NCBI RefSeq assembly: GCF_900111645.1
Contig: NZ_FOHQ01000008.1
Span: forward strand, 1 to 64,000
Source of the DNA: Methanococcoides vulcani
GTDB lineage: Archaea; Halobacteriota; Methanosarcinia; Methanosarcinales; Methanosarcinaceae
Direction: 5' to 3'
DNA: 64,000 nucleotides
This document shows positions 53,465 through 62,705 of the stretch, piece by piece; position 1 is the stretch's first letter, and every line of letters begins with the position of its first letter. A model generated the notes under the pieces. That model saw only the letters and a list, made by a program, of their open reading frames with translations. It searched no databases and was not told where the DNA came from. Both the position numbers and the translations under genes were made by a program.

Positions 53465-54910
53465 GTGATCGGTTTGAGATATAATGTAGTTCTGGGCGTA
53501 CTGGGTTCTATCCTCTGGCTGCTTGCCGCATTTATGGTTGTTCCATTGTTTGTAGCTTTTTATTATGATGAACCGCTTTTTACTTTTGGTTTCCCTCTGA
53601 TCATCACAGTACTTGTTGCTTTCGTTTTTTCATTGTTCTTCACAAAAGTAGAAGAGGAATGGAATATGAAGGAAGGTTTTTTTATTGTGGCATCGGGCTG
53701 GCTTATTGCTGCAATTATCTATTCATTACCCTATATGCTTGAAGGCGTACCTCCGCTAAATGCCTTATTTGAATCCATGTCCGGGGTAACGGCTACCGGG
53801 GCCACAGCGCTTAGCGATATTGAGAGTCATAGCAGAAGCCTGCTCTTCTGGAGAGGTATGACCCAGTGGCTTGGTGGTATGGGAATTATCATGCTGTTCA
53901 TTGCTATCCTGCCAAAACTCGGCATTGCAGGCCGCCAGATGTTCCGTGCGGAGGTTCCGGGTCTTCACGAAGAACAACTGCGACCGAGGATCAGGGAGAC
54001 TGCCAAGATCTTGTGGCTCGTTTACATCACGTTGTCAGTTGCAGAAGTGATCGTCCTGGACCTTGCAGGATTATCCTTTTATGATTCCATCACCCATACA
54101 TTCACATCCATCTCATGTTCCGGTTTTTCCCCTTATTCAGACAGCATAGCAGCCTTTAATGATCCTCTGGTAGAGGGTATTTTCATCGTTTTCATGTTCC
54201 TTGGAGGAGCAAACTTTGCCCTTCATTACAAAACAATATTCTCAGATCGAAAAAGCCTGATAAAGGACCAGGAATTCAAGTTCTACTTCGCTATAATTGC
54301 GATAGCGACCGTTGTTCTTGCCTATATGCTCTTCACTACCCGGGTTTATTCACTTGCTGATGCTTTCAGGTACAGTAGTTTCCAGGTCATTTCCATCCTT
54401 ACAACAACCGGTTATGCAACAGCGGATTTCAATCTCTGGCCGGACTCCTCAAGATTCATCCTCTTTCTGCTGATGTTCATCGGAGGTTGTGCAGGTTCCA
54501 CTTCAGGCGGTGTGAAAGTAGTGCGTGTACTTCTTCTGCTAAAGTACGCACAGAATGTACTTTTCAAGGTACTTCACCCAAAAGCCATCAGACATGTCCG
54601 CTTTAACGGCAAGACAGTTCCTGAAGATGTTATCCATTCCATCGTATCCTTCATGGTAATATATTTCATGATCTTCGTTGCCAGCTCGACCATGCTCTCA
54701 CTGATGGGAATGGATTTCGTTACTTCCCTGAGTGCTTCCATTGCGACCCTTGGTAATGTTGGTCCCGGTCTCGGTCTTGTAGGCCCGATGGCCAGTTTTG
54801 ATTCCATCCCGGACCTTGGCAAGCTGCTCCTCACTGCCAATATGTGGATCGGAAGGCTTGAGGTGTTTACAGTCATGGTAATACTGACGCCGGCTTTCTG
54901 GAGGCGGTGA
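53465..54910 (+). CDS. trkH: TrkH-type potassium transporter
   Basis: 481 residues with about ten membrane segments. The four selectivity-filter half-repeats include ESMSGVTATGATAL, SISCSGFSPYSDS, ILTTTGYATADF and GGCAGSTSGGVKVVR. It moves K+ (or Na+) into the cell and normally needs a cytoplasmic TrkA gating subunit, which is not in the window. GTG 53465 is the first usable start; the next is TTG 53474. The spacer 53198-53464 has nothing recognised. Confidence 0.92.
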   Translation: MIGLRYNVVLGVLGSILWLLAAFMVVPLFVAFYYDEPLFTFGFPLIITVLVAFVFSLFFTKVEEEWNMKEGFFIVASGWLIAAIIYSLPYMLEGVPPLNALFESMSGVTATGATALSDIESHSRSLLFWRGMTQWLGGMGIIMLFIAILPKLGIAGRQMFRAEVPGLHEEQLRPRIRETAKILWLVYITLSVAEVIVLDLAGLSFYDSITHTFTSISCSGFSPYSDSIAAFNDPLVEGIFIVFMFLGGANFALHYKTIFSDRKSLIKDQEFKFYFAIIAIATVVLAYMLFTTRVYSLADAFRYSSFQVISILTTTGYATADFNLWPDSSRFILFLLMFIGGCAGSTSGGVKVVRVLLLLKYAQNVLFKVLHPKAIRHVRFNGKTVPEDVIHSIVSFMVIYFMIFVASSTMLSLMGMDFVTSLSASIATLGNVGPGLGLVGPMASFDSIPDLGKLLLTANMWIGRLEVFTVMVILTPAFWRR

Positions 54911-54953
54911 GAAGGATGGGAGTTGGTGTATCCTGGTAATTTTGAGTGGTTTG

Positions 54954-54979
54954 AATCTTGCCCTTTGCAAAGCAAGATT
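54954..54979. terminator. Hairpin between convergent trkH and 55019 gene
   Basis: AATCTTGC, a ten-base interval, GCAAGATT: an eight-base perfect stem located 40 bases after each of the two convergent stops. An A-run (T-run on the minus strand) precedes it in the minus orientation. It may act in both directions. Confidence 0.45.
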
Positions 54980-55018
54980 AAAAATGCTAAAAAGAGTTCG
55001 TGCTCTGTTCAGACAAAG

Positions 55019-55603
55019 TTAGATATTCCCTATAAGTTCTTTTATTGAACTCAAAAATCGCTTCAAGCGAGAGTCTTCTTCACTGTTATAGCCACAGAAC
55101 TTAGCATCATAATAGTGATTGATATATTTCTCTACTGAATCTTTAAATTTCTCTGTTTCTTCATCAGTAAGAGGAAGGCATGAAAAACAAAAATCCTCTT
55201 TTTGAATGGAACGTTCTCCGTATTTCTCTAATAGGCACACAGCATCAGTTCCAATGAAACTATTGTCTACTAAACTATATCCGGGAAGTTCTCCAATAAT
55301 TCTTTTTAATTTTTTACAATTATAGACACGGAGAGAATCCAGGAACTCATCATAAATAAGACTAATATCTCGTATGTCATCATCTTGTTTGCTATCAAAG
55401 AAACGCCAATCATCTCCGGCTTTTTCACTCCTGCCCCCCTCTATAACTTGAGGTGCATAACAGCTAAGCTCTTCAGGAGAAATTACGAGTTTATTTCCCT
55501 TTTTAGCAAAATAACCTTCCTTAGTAATGTAGTTGTCTGATCTGGAAACATACTTTCCGATCACTACTACTTCATTTTCAAACGGGTCTTTATTTTCAAA
55601 CAT
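55019..55603 (-). CDS. Hypothetical protein
   Basis: 194 residues, soluble and charged, with no signal peptide or membrane segment. Cys-containing segments (CFSCLPLTDEE, VYNCKKLKRIIG) could bind a metal but give no family. The composition is coding-like and AT-rich. ATG 55603 has no ribosome binding site, suggesting a leaderless transcript. It is isolated between trkH and the decayed DUF2834 gene. Confidence 0.55.
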   Translation of the reverse strand: MFENKDPFENEVVVIGKYVSRSDNYITKEGYFAKKGNKLVISPEELSCYAPQVIEGGRSEKAGDDWRFFDSKQDDDIRDISLIYDEFLDSLRVYNCKKLKRIIGELPGYSLVDNSFIGTDAVCLLEKYGERSIQKEDFCFSCLPLTDEETEKFKDSVEKYINHYYDAKFCGYNSEEDSRLKRFLSSIKELIGNI

Positions 55604-55807
55604 ACTATTATTTATTTCTATGAATTATAATAGTATATACCTTTTGGTTTTACATTATATCAATTCTCTTCCGGTACAAGGAAGGAATAATCTGAAAGCA
55701 GGTTATACCTAAAATAACCTGCAGTTAAGTGAAATTCATAAATACTATCTCTTCAGAATATTATTGTTGAACAAAATGAACTAATTTTGTGAAACAGGGG
55801 GAAGATT

Positions 55808-56130
55808 GTGAAACTTCGCAACATCGATCTGATCTGATGTGTCCTTGGAGCAGCTTTGCCATATTCTCAGTTCATACAATTCATTTTATCTTATGGGATT
55901 GATATCCAACTACTCTTCCAGCAACTATTCGCCAACTATATCAGTAGCTTCTTTGCGCTGGATGTAGTTGTTCCTGCAATTGTTCTGGTCGTATTCATAT
56001 TTGCTGAAGGGAAACGTCTGGGAATGCAAAACCTCTGGTTGCCACTGGTTGCAACATTTACAGTGGGGTTTCATTGGGTTTGCCTTTATTCCTTTATCTA
56101 AGGGACATGCATCTGGAGAATGCTTCATGA
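55808..56130 (+). pseudogene. DUF2834 membrane protein gene with TGA and frameshift
   Basis: GTG 55808 follows GGGGGAAG. The frame gives MKLRNIDLI, TGA (55835-55837), then CVLGAALPYSQFIQFILSY, and QQLFANYISSFFALDVVVPA with VFIFAEGKRLGMQNLWLPL, the DUF2834 core. After VATFTVG one missing G in a G-run changes the frame, and the normal family end SLGLPLFLYLRDMHLE is read in another frame to TGA 56130. The first stop replaces a residue that is normally Leu. Two lesions make it a pseudogene unless the assembly is wrong here. Confidence 0.65.
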
Positions 56131-56275
56131 TGTTGGATTTCTCTAAATTTTATTTTGTTAGTGTTTAGTATAAAATCCTCTTAGAAGACATCTAATTGGT
56201 TGCAGCTTATTGATGTGATATCGTTTAGCGGATCAAGCTTAAGATTCGGATCTTACTTTTTACAGCATTCAAAAG

Positions 56276-56992
56276 TCATATTTGCAACCTTGCCTTTTTG
56301 ACCACAACTTCTGCTAAGACCTGTGAAGGATCTATCAATGGAACAGGTACTTCCTCTTTAATTGAAATCAATGAAAGTTCAGTGCAACCAAGTATTATAG
56401 CTTCTGCTCCCTCTTTGATCAGCACTTCAATTACTTCTAAAATACCATCCCGTGCATTTCCTTCTGTGTATCCTGCCTTTATCCCTTCTTCTCCATAAAT
56501 CGAATTCATGACTTTTTCCTGTAATTCTTCATCTGGAGTTATTATTTCGATCCCATCTATTGCGTCATGATACAATTTGGTCTTTAGTGTGCCGGTAGTG
56601 GCCAATAACCCTATTTTTTTGATATCCGGAAATACTTTATGAATGTGCGATGCAGTTTCTGAGATCATATTTATTATGGGGATCTCTGTACTATTTTGTA
56701 GTTCAGAATAAAAGTAGTGCATAGTATTGCATGGTATTGCGATGATCTCTGCACCAGCATTTTCTAGAGTATAGATCGATCTTGTTGCTTCCTCTACGGG
56801 GCTTATGCCCATTCCAAGGATTGCCTGTGTACGGTCTGGTATATTTGGGTTATTATCGATGATGATCCTTAAATGGTCCTGATCATTTTTGGCGGGAGTA
56901 TTTTTGATAACCTTTAAGAAAAAACGTGCAGTTGATTCAGATCCCACACCCCCTAAAATACCAACCGTTTTATCACGTGCTTTGACTTTCAT
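56276..56992 (-). CDS. Aspartate/glutamate racemase family protein
   Basis: 238 residues. Both catalytic cysteines are present in conserved settings: IPCNTMHYF near residue 85 and LGCTELSLI near 202, with the N-terminal GILGGVGSESTARFF. It interconverts D- and L-aspartate or a similar acidic amino acid by two-base catalysis. GGGAGC precedes ATG 56992. No obvious pathway partner. Confidence 0.9.
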   Translation of the reverse strand: MKVKARDKTVGILGGVGSESTARFFLKVIKNTPAKNDQDHLRIIIDNNPNIPDRTQAILGMGISPVEEATRSIYTLENAGAEIIAIPCNTMHYFYSELQNSTEIPIINMISETASHIHKVFPDIKKIGLLATTGTLKTKLYHDAIDGIEIITPDEELQEKVMNSIYGEEGIKAGYTEGNARDGILEVIEVLIKEGAEAIILGCTELSLISIKEEVPVPLIDPSQVLAEVVVKKARLQI

Positions 56993-57228
56993 TCAATTGC
57001 TCCCAAAACTTCCCTATTTGCAAGATCTTCCCCTCTATCCCCATTTTTATTGCTAAATTAAGTATCTTTATTTTGATAGAGCTATTATCATAAATCAATT
57101 TTGTATTTTTATTCATATGCCAAAGAAATTTCATCATCTCAAATCTGATATTAGCAAACTTATTTTTGGAATAAAGACAACTATTCTTTGTTAATTTATA
57201 TTAGCAAGGGGATATGAAGGTGTAAAAT

Positions 57229-57681
57229 GTGCTTACATTAAAAGATTCCATAACAATAAACCGACCACCAGAAGTTATTTTTGGATGGTTCTCTCATTTC
57301 ACAGAAAATTACACATCGTGGCATCAGGATCATGTAGTTGCAAAATTGATCAGGGGGGGGAATTTTGAGAAGGGGTCGATTCTTTACGCCGAGGAATATC
57401 TCGACGGTAAAGTGGAAAAATTAAGTTTTGAAATAACCAAATTCACAAAAGGTGAATTGATAGAATACAAGCTCCTGTTCCCACATTCAATTATTTGTCC
57501 CCGGGGGTCCTTTTCCATAAAACCTCTAAATGGTGAAGGAAGTGTATTCACCGCTACACTTTCTTTTCGGTTTGGATGGTTATTTTCAAAAATTGCTAAA
57601 AAAAGAGTTGATGCTATCAGGACACATATGAGAGAAGAGGGAGAAAACCTTAAAGACCTATTGGAAAATTCAAGCTATTAA
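57229..57681 (+). CDS. SRPBCC-fold (START-like) protein
   Basis: 150 residues. Starts with SITINRPPEVIFGWFSHF, the first strand and helix of the polyketide cyclase/START fold, and ends with a long helix (RVDAIRTHMREEGENLKDLLE). Such proteins bind hydrophobic ligands in a cavity; the ligand is unknown. AAGGTG precedes the GTG start. The AT-rich spacer 56993-57228 contains its promoter region only. Confidence 0.72.
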   Translation: MLTLKDSITINRPPEVIFGWFSHFTENYTSWHQDHVVAKLIRGGNFEKGSILYAEEYLDGKVEKLSFEITKFTKGELIEYKLLFPHSIICPRGSFSIKPLNGEGSVFTATLSFRFGWLFSKIAKKRVDAIRTHMREEGENLKDLLENSSY

Positions 57682-58085
57682 TTCCCTTTAATAGCCCAAG
57701 TTCTTATTAAGAAATTACGTTAAACGAAAGGATTATCTTAAATTAATAAATAATTGAATTTGCTCACATCTAATGATCTATAGTAGCTTCCTTCGATCCA
57801 ATCCTTTGCTTTTAGATCAAAATCCAGTACAGAGTACCTTTTAGGTGTGAGCTAATATCCAGATCCATTCGTTTTACCAGGGCTTATCCATCACTTTTAT
57901 ATCATTCCATTCAAGCGAAACTTCAGGATAGGAATGAATGTATTTTTGGCAATGTGTCCCCTCATCATAGAGATACGTCCGTATGCTGGCCTTACGATCT
58001 TCTTTTTTAGAGCAGCATTCGGAAATACTTCTTCAGGAACTTTTTCAAGCCAATGGGAGAGCGCCTTCTGTCCTCCATTTTCGAT
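57682..58085. other. Region with a possible frameshifted small gene on the minus strand
   Basis: On the minus strand, downstream of the MFS gene, 58070-57890 encodes MEDRRRSPIGLKKFLKKYFR... and then in another frame ...KKEDRKASIRTYLYDEGTH, VSLEWNDIKVMDKPW and a stop. The change of frame falls at an A-run (about 58006). It may be a decayed small gene of about 75 residues. It is not homologous to anything I recognise. The rest of the interval is AT-rich and empty. Confidence 0.3.
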
Positions 58086-59192
58086 TTATTTTCCATTCAG
58101 GAGCACAGTTGCACCGAATAGTAATGCAGTCGCTATAAATATCGTCTCGATATCAAAACCCCCTGTAAACACTCCTGCTATCAGGGGCATCAATGCCAGT
58201 CCGGCATAGATGCAGGTATTGTAAATACCCATTGCCATTCCATGATCGATCTTCATGGTCGTGATAGCCAGTGGAAGTCCAAGCAGCATGATCCCTGATC
58301 CAAGACCTATTACAGTAAATCCTGCCATAGGGAAATATATGGTTGCAAGGATTCCTAATGTTGTTATAAAGATCCCTTTTTTTATCAGCTCATCATAGCT
58401 AAAATTAAAACGTGCTATTGTGATCGATGAGATCATGGTTGATAGATATAATAGTGAGATTGCTATCCCCAGTTCGGTCTTTGTCAGAAAGTCGCTGCTA
58501 TACTCCGGATAAAGGGATACGAGCACACCACTTGTTCCTGCAAGCAGGAACGAAATGGTCCATATACTGAGTGAACTCTTGCTTGTAACGAATGAGAGAT
58601 AGGATCTTGCTGACATTGAGCCCGTTCTTGGTACATTTCCTTTTTCCTGTTTTCCGGAAGGACAGGTCATATGATAGAATGCGAAAACGAGAGTGAAGGC
58701 GGTTAGTATAACAAACAGGTATATTCCATATTTGATGCTGATATCCGCAAGATAGCCGGTGACTGCGACACCAGCAGCAAGCCCTCCATTGATCAGAAAG
58801 TTGAATTCTCCTATGTATCGCATCTTTTTTGTGAACAGTGCTAACCTTGAAAATGCAGCAGGGAAGAACGCACCACATGATGCTCCCTCAATAAAGCGTG
58901 CCAGCACGAGGACCATGAAATCATCTGTGACGGCTATAGCAATTCCTGATGTGAATGAAAGTATCAATCCAAGTACTACAAATTTCATGCTGCAAAATCT
59001 GTCACTGAGAATTCCGAATGGGAGCATGGTGAAAAGTGCACCCAGGAAGAAAGATGAATATAACAGGCTTGTTGAGGTAACAACTGTTGTCTGGCCGGTG
59101 GCAGCAAGCTCAGGCAGTATAGGTATAACTGCATTTGAAAGTCCCATTATTACAAAAGCGGAAGAATAGAGTAAGAACCTTTCATGATCCAT
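58086..59192 (-). CDS. MFS transporter
   Basis: 368 residues with about 11 membrane segments and the loop-2 motif GILSDRFCSMK between helices 2 and 3. The short length and helix distribution fit the drug or small-molecule carriers of the MFS. ATG 59192 begins before the first helix (YSSAFVIMGLSNAVIPIL). The substrate is unknown. AGAGGAAT lies 12 bases upstream. Confidence 0.85.
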   Translation of the reverse strand: MDHERFLLYSSAFVIMGLSNAVIPILPELAATGQTTVVTSTSLLYSSFFLGALFTMLPFGILSDRFCSMKFVVLGLILSFTSGIAIAVTDDFMVLVLARFIEGASCGAFFPAAFSRLALFTKKMRYIGEFNFLINGGLAAGVAVTGYLADISIKYGIYLFVILTAFTLVFAFYHMTCPSGKQEKGNVPRTGSMSARSYLSFVTSKSSLSIWTISFLLAGTSGVLVSLYPEYSSDFLTKTELGIAISLLYLSTMISSITIARFNFSYDELIKKGIFITTLGILATIYFPMAGFTVIGLGSGIMLLGLPLAITTMKIDHGMAMGIYNTCIYAGLALMPLIAGVFTGGFDIETIFIATALLFGATVLLNGK

Positions 59193-59356
59193 GATAGTGT
59201 CTGTTATTCCTCTGGAAGTTAGATAAGCTTTTACATCCTGACAAGGATTTTAAAAGAGCGATATTTCTGGTCAGGCTCCCGGCCGGATACACATATAGCA
59301 TCAACTAAGACCGTATAGCAATTCATTTTTTCATTAGAATGCCAATTGAATTCTTT

Positions 59357-59596
59357 TTAGCGTAAGATGTCATATCTTTTGTTGAAAACATATGATTTAA
59401 TTATGGAGACCATGCCACTTTTGTGCTTAATTATATAATCTCCGGCTTTTCCATTCAGTGTTCCTTTAGGAGTTCTTACGCTAAAATCAGTGTCCATGCG
59501 TAATGCATGACCTATTGGTGTCTGTATTTTCGGCCCATTTGTAGACAGGTTTCCATACAGACTTCCCTTTAACTGATCCACTTTGGATTCTCCCAT
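59357..59596 (-). CDS. Small hypothetical protein
   Basis: 79 residues, no signal or membrane segment. The C-terminal pattern FSVRTPKGTLNGKAGDYIIK followed by SG...IIKSYVFNKRYD is reminiscent of small GDY(I/L)-type proteins that have a beta-barrel fold, often near phage genes, but I cannot name a family. No ribosome binding site (ATG is preceded by an AT-rich leader). Coding potential is moderate. Confidence 0.5.
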   Translation of the reverse strand: MGESKVDQLKGSLYGNLSTNGPKIQTPIGHALRMDTDFSVRTPKGTLNGKAGDYIIKHKSGMVSIIKSYVFNKRYDILR

Positions 59597-59740
59597 ATAT
59601 AAGGGGAGATTTTTAGGATATAAACGTAACTAAGTATTTGTTTATATTTATAAATATATATTTACAATTCCATTTATTATTTATGAAAATTATTTATTCG
59701 ATCCGGATAATCTTTGAGAAAACTACAAATGAGAAAAAAT

Positions 59741-60250
59741 ATGAACATCACGCTTATCGGAATGTCAGGTGTGGGCAAGACCACAATTGGGAAGTTGCTT
59801 TCAAAGAAACTGGGTTATGGTTTTGTTGATGTCGACGATCTCATTAAGAAAAGGATAGGTACGAGCCTGCAATCATTCATTGACAATTCCGGAGATGCTG
59901 CCTTTCTTGAACTGGAGGAACAGGTTGTTCTTGATCTTGAACCATTGGAAAGTTGCATCATTGCAACAGGAGGTAGTATGATCTATTCTGAAGTTGCCAT
60001 GGAGCATCTGAGGTCTATCTCAACTGTTGTTTATCTGGATGCTCCGTTTGGACGGATAGCTCGCAGGATCGAACCCTCTAAAAGAGGAGTTGTAGGTTTA
60101 AAGGAAAAAAGCCTGAAAGAGCTATATCATGAGCGCAAGGTACTATATGAAAAATACCTGGATGTTCACATTAAAATAGAAAAAGGTGAAAGGAAAAGTG
60201 CCATTGCAGATAGGATCATTGCTATCTGCTTCGAGATAAATGGCAGTTGA
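59741..60250 (+). CDS. Shikimate-kinase-fold small-molecule kinase with altered active site
   Basis: 169 residues with the P-loop GMSGVGKTT (residues 7-15), the FVDVDDLI acid pair (matching Asp34 of E. coli AroK), and ERKVLYEKY (Arg136 equivalent). However, the second shikimate-binding arginine (Arg58, FR in AroK) is Leu in AAFLELEE, and the GGG loop is ATGGSM. Because the window also has the archaeal GHMP shikimate kinase, this enzyme may phosphorylate another substrate (inference). ATG 59741 chosen; the nine-residue longer frame is not conserved-looking. No strong ribosome binding site. Confidence 0.8.
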   Translation: MNITLIGMSGVGKTTIGKLLSKKLGYGFVDVDDLIKKRIGTSLQSFIDNSGDAAFLELEEQVVLDLEPLESCIIATGGSMIYSEVAMEHLRSISTVVYLDAPFGRIARRIEPSKRGVVGLKEKSLKELYHERKVLYEKYLDVHIKIEKGERKSAIADRIIAICFEINGS

Positions 60251-60278
60251 TCTGCTTACTCGTTCTTTACGTTGAACA

Positions 60279-61640
60279 TTAGTTCGTAAGTGCCTGTATA
60301 GGTGCAGGTATCCTTCCACCGCGCCCTATAAATTCCTCGGAACTGAATTCAGAGACGGCCATAACAGGTGCGCGTCCCAGAAGTCCACCGTACTCCACGT
60401 TGTCACCAACCTTTTTTCCTGGTGCAGGTATTAAACGCACAGCAGTTGTCTTCTTGTTGATCATGCCGATGGCCATCTCGTCTGCAATGATGGCAGAGAT
60501 CGTGGATGCCGTTGTATCACCGGGAATGGCTATCATATCCAGTCCTACAGAGCAAACACTTGTCATAGCTTCGAGCTTTTCAAGGCTCAACGCACCGATC
60601 TCAACTGCATGTATCATGCCAGCATCTTCACTTACCGGAATAAATGCACCGCTTAAGCCTCCGACATAGGAGGATGCCATTGATCCACCTTTTTTCACGG
60701 CGTCATTGAGAAGTGCAAGAGCTGCTGTGGTCCCATGGGTCCCGCAGTTCTGGAGTCCCATTGCTTCAAGGATAGCAGCTACACTGTCACCGATCTCAGG
60801 TGTTGGTGCCAGGGACAGGTCCACAACGCCGAACTCAACATTGAGGCGACGGGAAACTTCCCTTCCGACCATCTCTCCCATCCTTGTGATCTTAAAAGCT
60901 GTTTTCTTGATCGCTTCTGATATTTCCCCAAGGTCAGGGTCCTTAAGTTCCCTGATGGTGGAGTTCACGACTCCCGGACCGCTGACACCGACGTTGATCA
61001 CACAATCAGGTTCACCTATACCGTGGAATGCGCCAGCCATGAACGGATTATCTTCCGGTGCATTGGCAAAGACAACGAGTTTTGCACATCCTATTCCATC
61101 ATCATCCTTTGTTGCTTCAGCTGTCTTTTTGATGATCTTTCCCATCATTGCCACCGCGTCCATATTGATGCCTGCTTTTGTGGTAGCTACGTTGATGGAT
61201 GAACAGACCTTCTTTGTACTTGCAAGTGCCTGCGGAAGGGAATTGATAAGTTTTATGTCTCCGGGAGTTGCTCCTTTATGCACAAGAGCAGTGAAACCGC
61301 CAATAAAATCAATTCCCACATCTTCTGCTGCACGATCAAGTGTCTTTGCAATGGACACATAATCATCCGTATCACAGCTTTCGGCAACGATAGCGATCGG
61401 GGTTACAGCTATACGCTTATTGATAATGGGGATGCCATAGAGATTCTGTATCTCTTCTGTAGTCCTGACAAGATTCTTTGCATAACTGGTGATCTTCTCA
61501 TAGATCCTTTCATTGAGCACATCGATATCATTGTGACAGCAACCACGAAGGTTGATACCCATTGTAACGGTCCTGATATCGAGGTTCTCCGCTTTGATCA
61601 TCTGGATGGTTTCCAGTATCTCTTCTGGATGGACAAGCAT
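60279..61640 (-). CDS. UPF0210/DUF711 family protein (PFL-like fold)
   Basis: 453 residues, the family's normal length. Conserved stretches are [19 protein letters not shown] near 25-43, [13 protein letters not shown] near 120, and [20 protein letters not shown] near 310. It has a glycyl-radical-like barrel fold without a known reaction. AAGGAGGAT precedes ATG 61640, 15 bases after the ACT-domain gene stop; the pair is conserved in many prokaryotes. Confidence 0.92.
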   Translation of the reverse strand: MLVHPEEILETIQMIKAENLDIRTVTMGINLRGCCHNDIDVLNERIYEKITSYAKNLVRTTEEIQNLYGIPIINKRIAVTPIAIVAESCDTDDYVSIAKTLDRAAEDVGIDFIGGFTALVHKGATPGDIKLINSLPQALASTKKVCSSINVATTKAGINMDAVAMMGKIIKKTAEATKDDDGIGCAKLVVFANAPEDNPFMAGAFHGIGEPDCVINVGVSGPGVVNSTIRELKDPDLGEISEAIKKTAFKITRMGEMVGREVSRRLNVEFGVVDLSLAPTPEIGDSVAAILEAMGLQNCGTHGTTAALALLNDAVKKGGSMASSYVGGLSGAFIPVSEDAGMIHAVEIGALSLEKLEAMTSVCSVGLDMIAIPGDTTASTISAIIADEMAIGMINKKTTAVRLIPAPGKKVGDNVEYGGLLGRAPVMAVSEFSSEEFIGRGGRIPAPIQALTN

Positions 61641-61654
61641 GAAATATCCTCCTT

Positions 61655-61933
61655 TTAGATCCTGTGCATGAAGCGGAATGCATCTTCGTGCTGGACACGT
61701 ACTTCCACCCCAAGTTTTTCTCCTTCATCAGACATTGCTTTCTGGAATGCTTTGAGATCGAACTTCTCATCTTTCACACCTGCCAGCATTATCATGGTGA
61801 ACAGGTCTTCCATAATGGTCTGGCTGATGTCAACAATGTTTACATTGAAATCTGCCATCACCTTTGTGATATTAGCAACAATACCTATCTTGTCGATACC
61901 GATAACAGTGATTATGAAGCGGGTTGAGGTCAT
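61655..61933 (-). CDS. ACT-domain protein (UPF0237)
   Basis: 92 residues. One ACT domain starting [21 protein letters not shown] and a second half typical of UPF0237 regulators, which sense small ligands, often amino acids. It forms a tight operon with the UPF0210 gene, the normal arrangement. AAGGAT lies before ATG 61933. It probably regulates or binds the neighbour (inference). Confidence 0.92.
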   Translation of the reverse strand: MTSTRFIITVIGIDKIGIVANITKVMADFNVNIVDISQTIMEDLFTMIMLAGVKDEKFDLKAFQKAMSDEGEKLGVEVRVQHEDAFRFMHRI

Positions 61934-62135
61934 TTCTCTATCCTTCTTTAAATGATTAGTTGAATGTGATGCTGAGCTATACTATGTGATGGATTATAGC
62001 TCTTTACCTTCTGTAAAGAAAATAGTCCGGGAAAACAAAAATATCAAATTGATCCAGGGATTCAAATTGAAATGTGAATAAGTGTGAAGAAAAGGGTGAA
62101 TATTGCGGAAAATACCGCATATCCACAAAAGCACA

Positions 62136-62582
62136 TTATTGCTCTGTTATGCCGAAGTTCATCACTTCGCCATTCTCATCGGTAATGGTCATAGCCCCAT
62201 CGATGATCGTCATTTTTGATTTGACATTTCCAGATGCATCATAACTGGTCCAGATAACCATGTCTCCTTCTTCTGACCACAGGTATTCCATCTTTGCAAT
62301 ATCTTCAACAACAGGATCTATCTCGACTACTGCTTTGCACAATGTTACTCCGTCAATAACCTCAGTTCCGACGATCTCCATTGACATGCTTTCACCGGTT
62401 TGTGGGTTCACTGCATCCCAAGTAGTTCCTACAGGACACCACTGTCCTTCAGCATCTTCCGGTGTTGTGAGAGTAACTTCCACATCATCGTCAGTGTAGG
62501 TCGTTGTCTCAGTATCATTGCCAGCACATCCTGCAGCTACCATAGTGATAGCGATCAATAATATCAACCACATTTTGTTCAT
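62136..62582 (-). CDS. Small lipoprotein of unknown function
   Basis: 148 residues. Lipobox signal LILLIAITMVAAGC with the modified Cys at residue 19, an Asp/Thr-rich spacer, then a beta-rich domain with two Cys (QWCPVGTTWDAVN and VTLCKAVVEID) that could form a disulphide. The repeated strands ending in ITDENGEVMNF fit a membrane-attached sensor or binding domain; the family is not recognised. GAGGACT precedes ATG 62582. Confidence 0.7.
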   Translation of the reverse strand: MNKMWLILLIAITMVAAGCAGNDTETTTYTDDDVEVTLTTPEDAEGQWCPVGTTWDAVNPQTGESMSMEIVGTEVIDGVTLCKAVVEIDPVVEDIAKMEYLWSEEGDMVIWTSYDASGNVKSKMTIIDGAMTITDENGEVMNFGITEQ

Positions 62583-62678
62583 GATAAGTCCTCATTAAAA
62601 TTTCGGTTTGTTAGGATTTAAGCATATCGAGGGCTAATGCCATCTTATTTTAGAGATATTAAAATAAAATGGAATGAG

Positions 62679-62701
62679 TAGGTGTTTCCGGGAAACGCCT
62701 A
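62679..62701 (-). terminator. Hairpin terminator of the exchanger gene
   Basis: TAGGTGTTTCC and GGAAACGCCTA arms form about ten base pairs with a short loop and one G-U pair, beginning four bases after the stop of the 62706 gene. The minus-strand sequence after it (CATTCCATTTTATTTTAA) is U-rich. Confidence 0.55.
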
Positions 62702-62705
62702 TATT

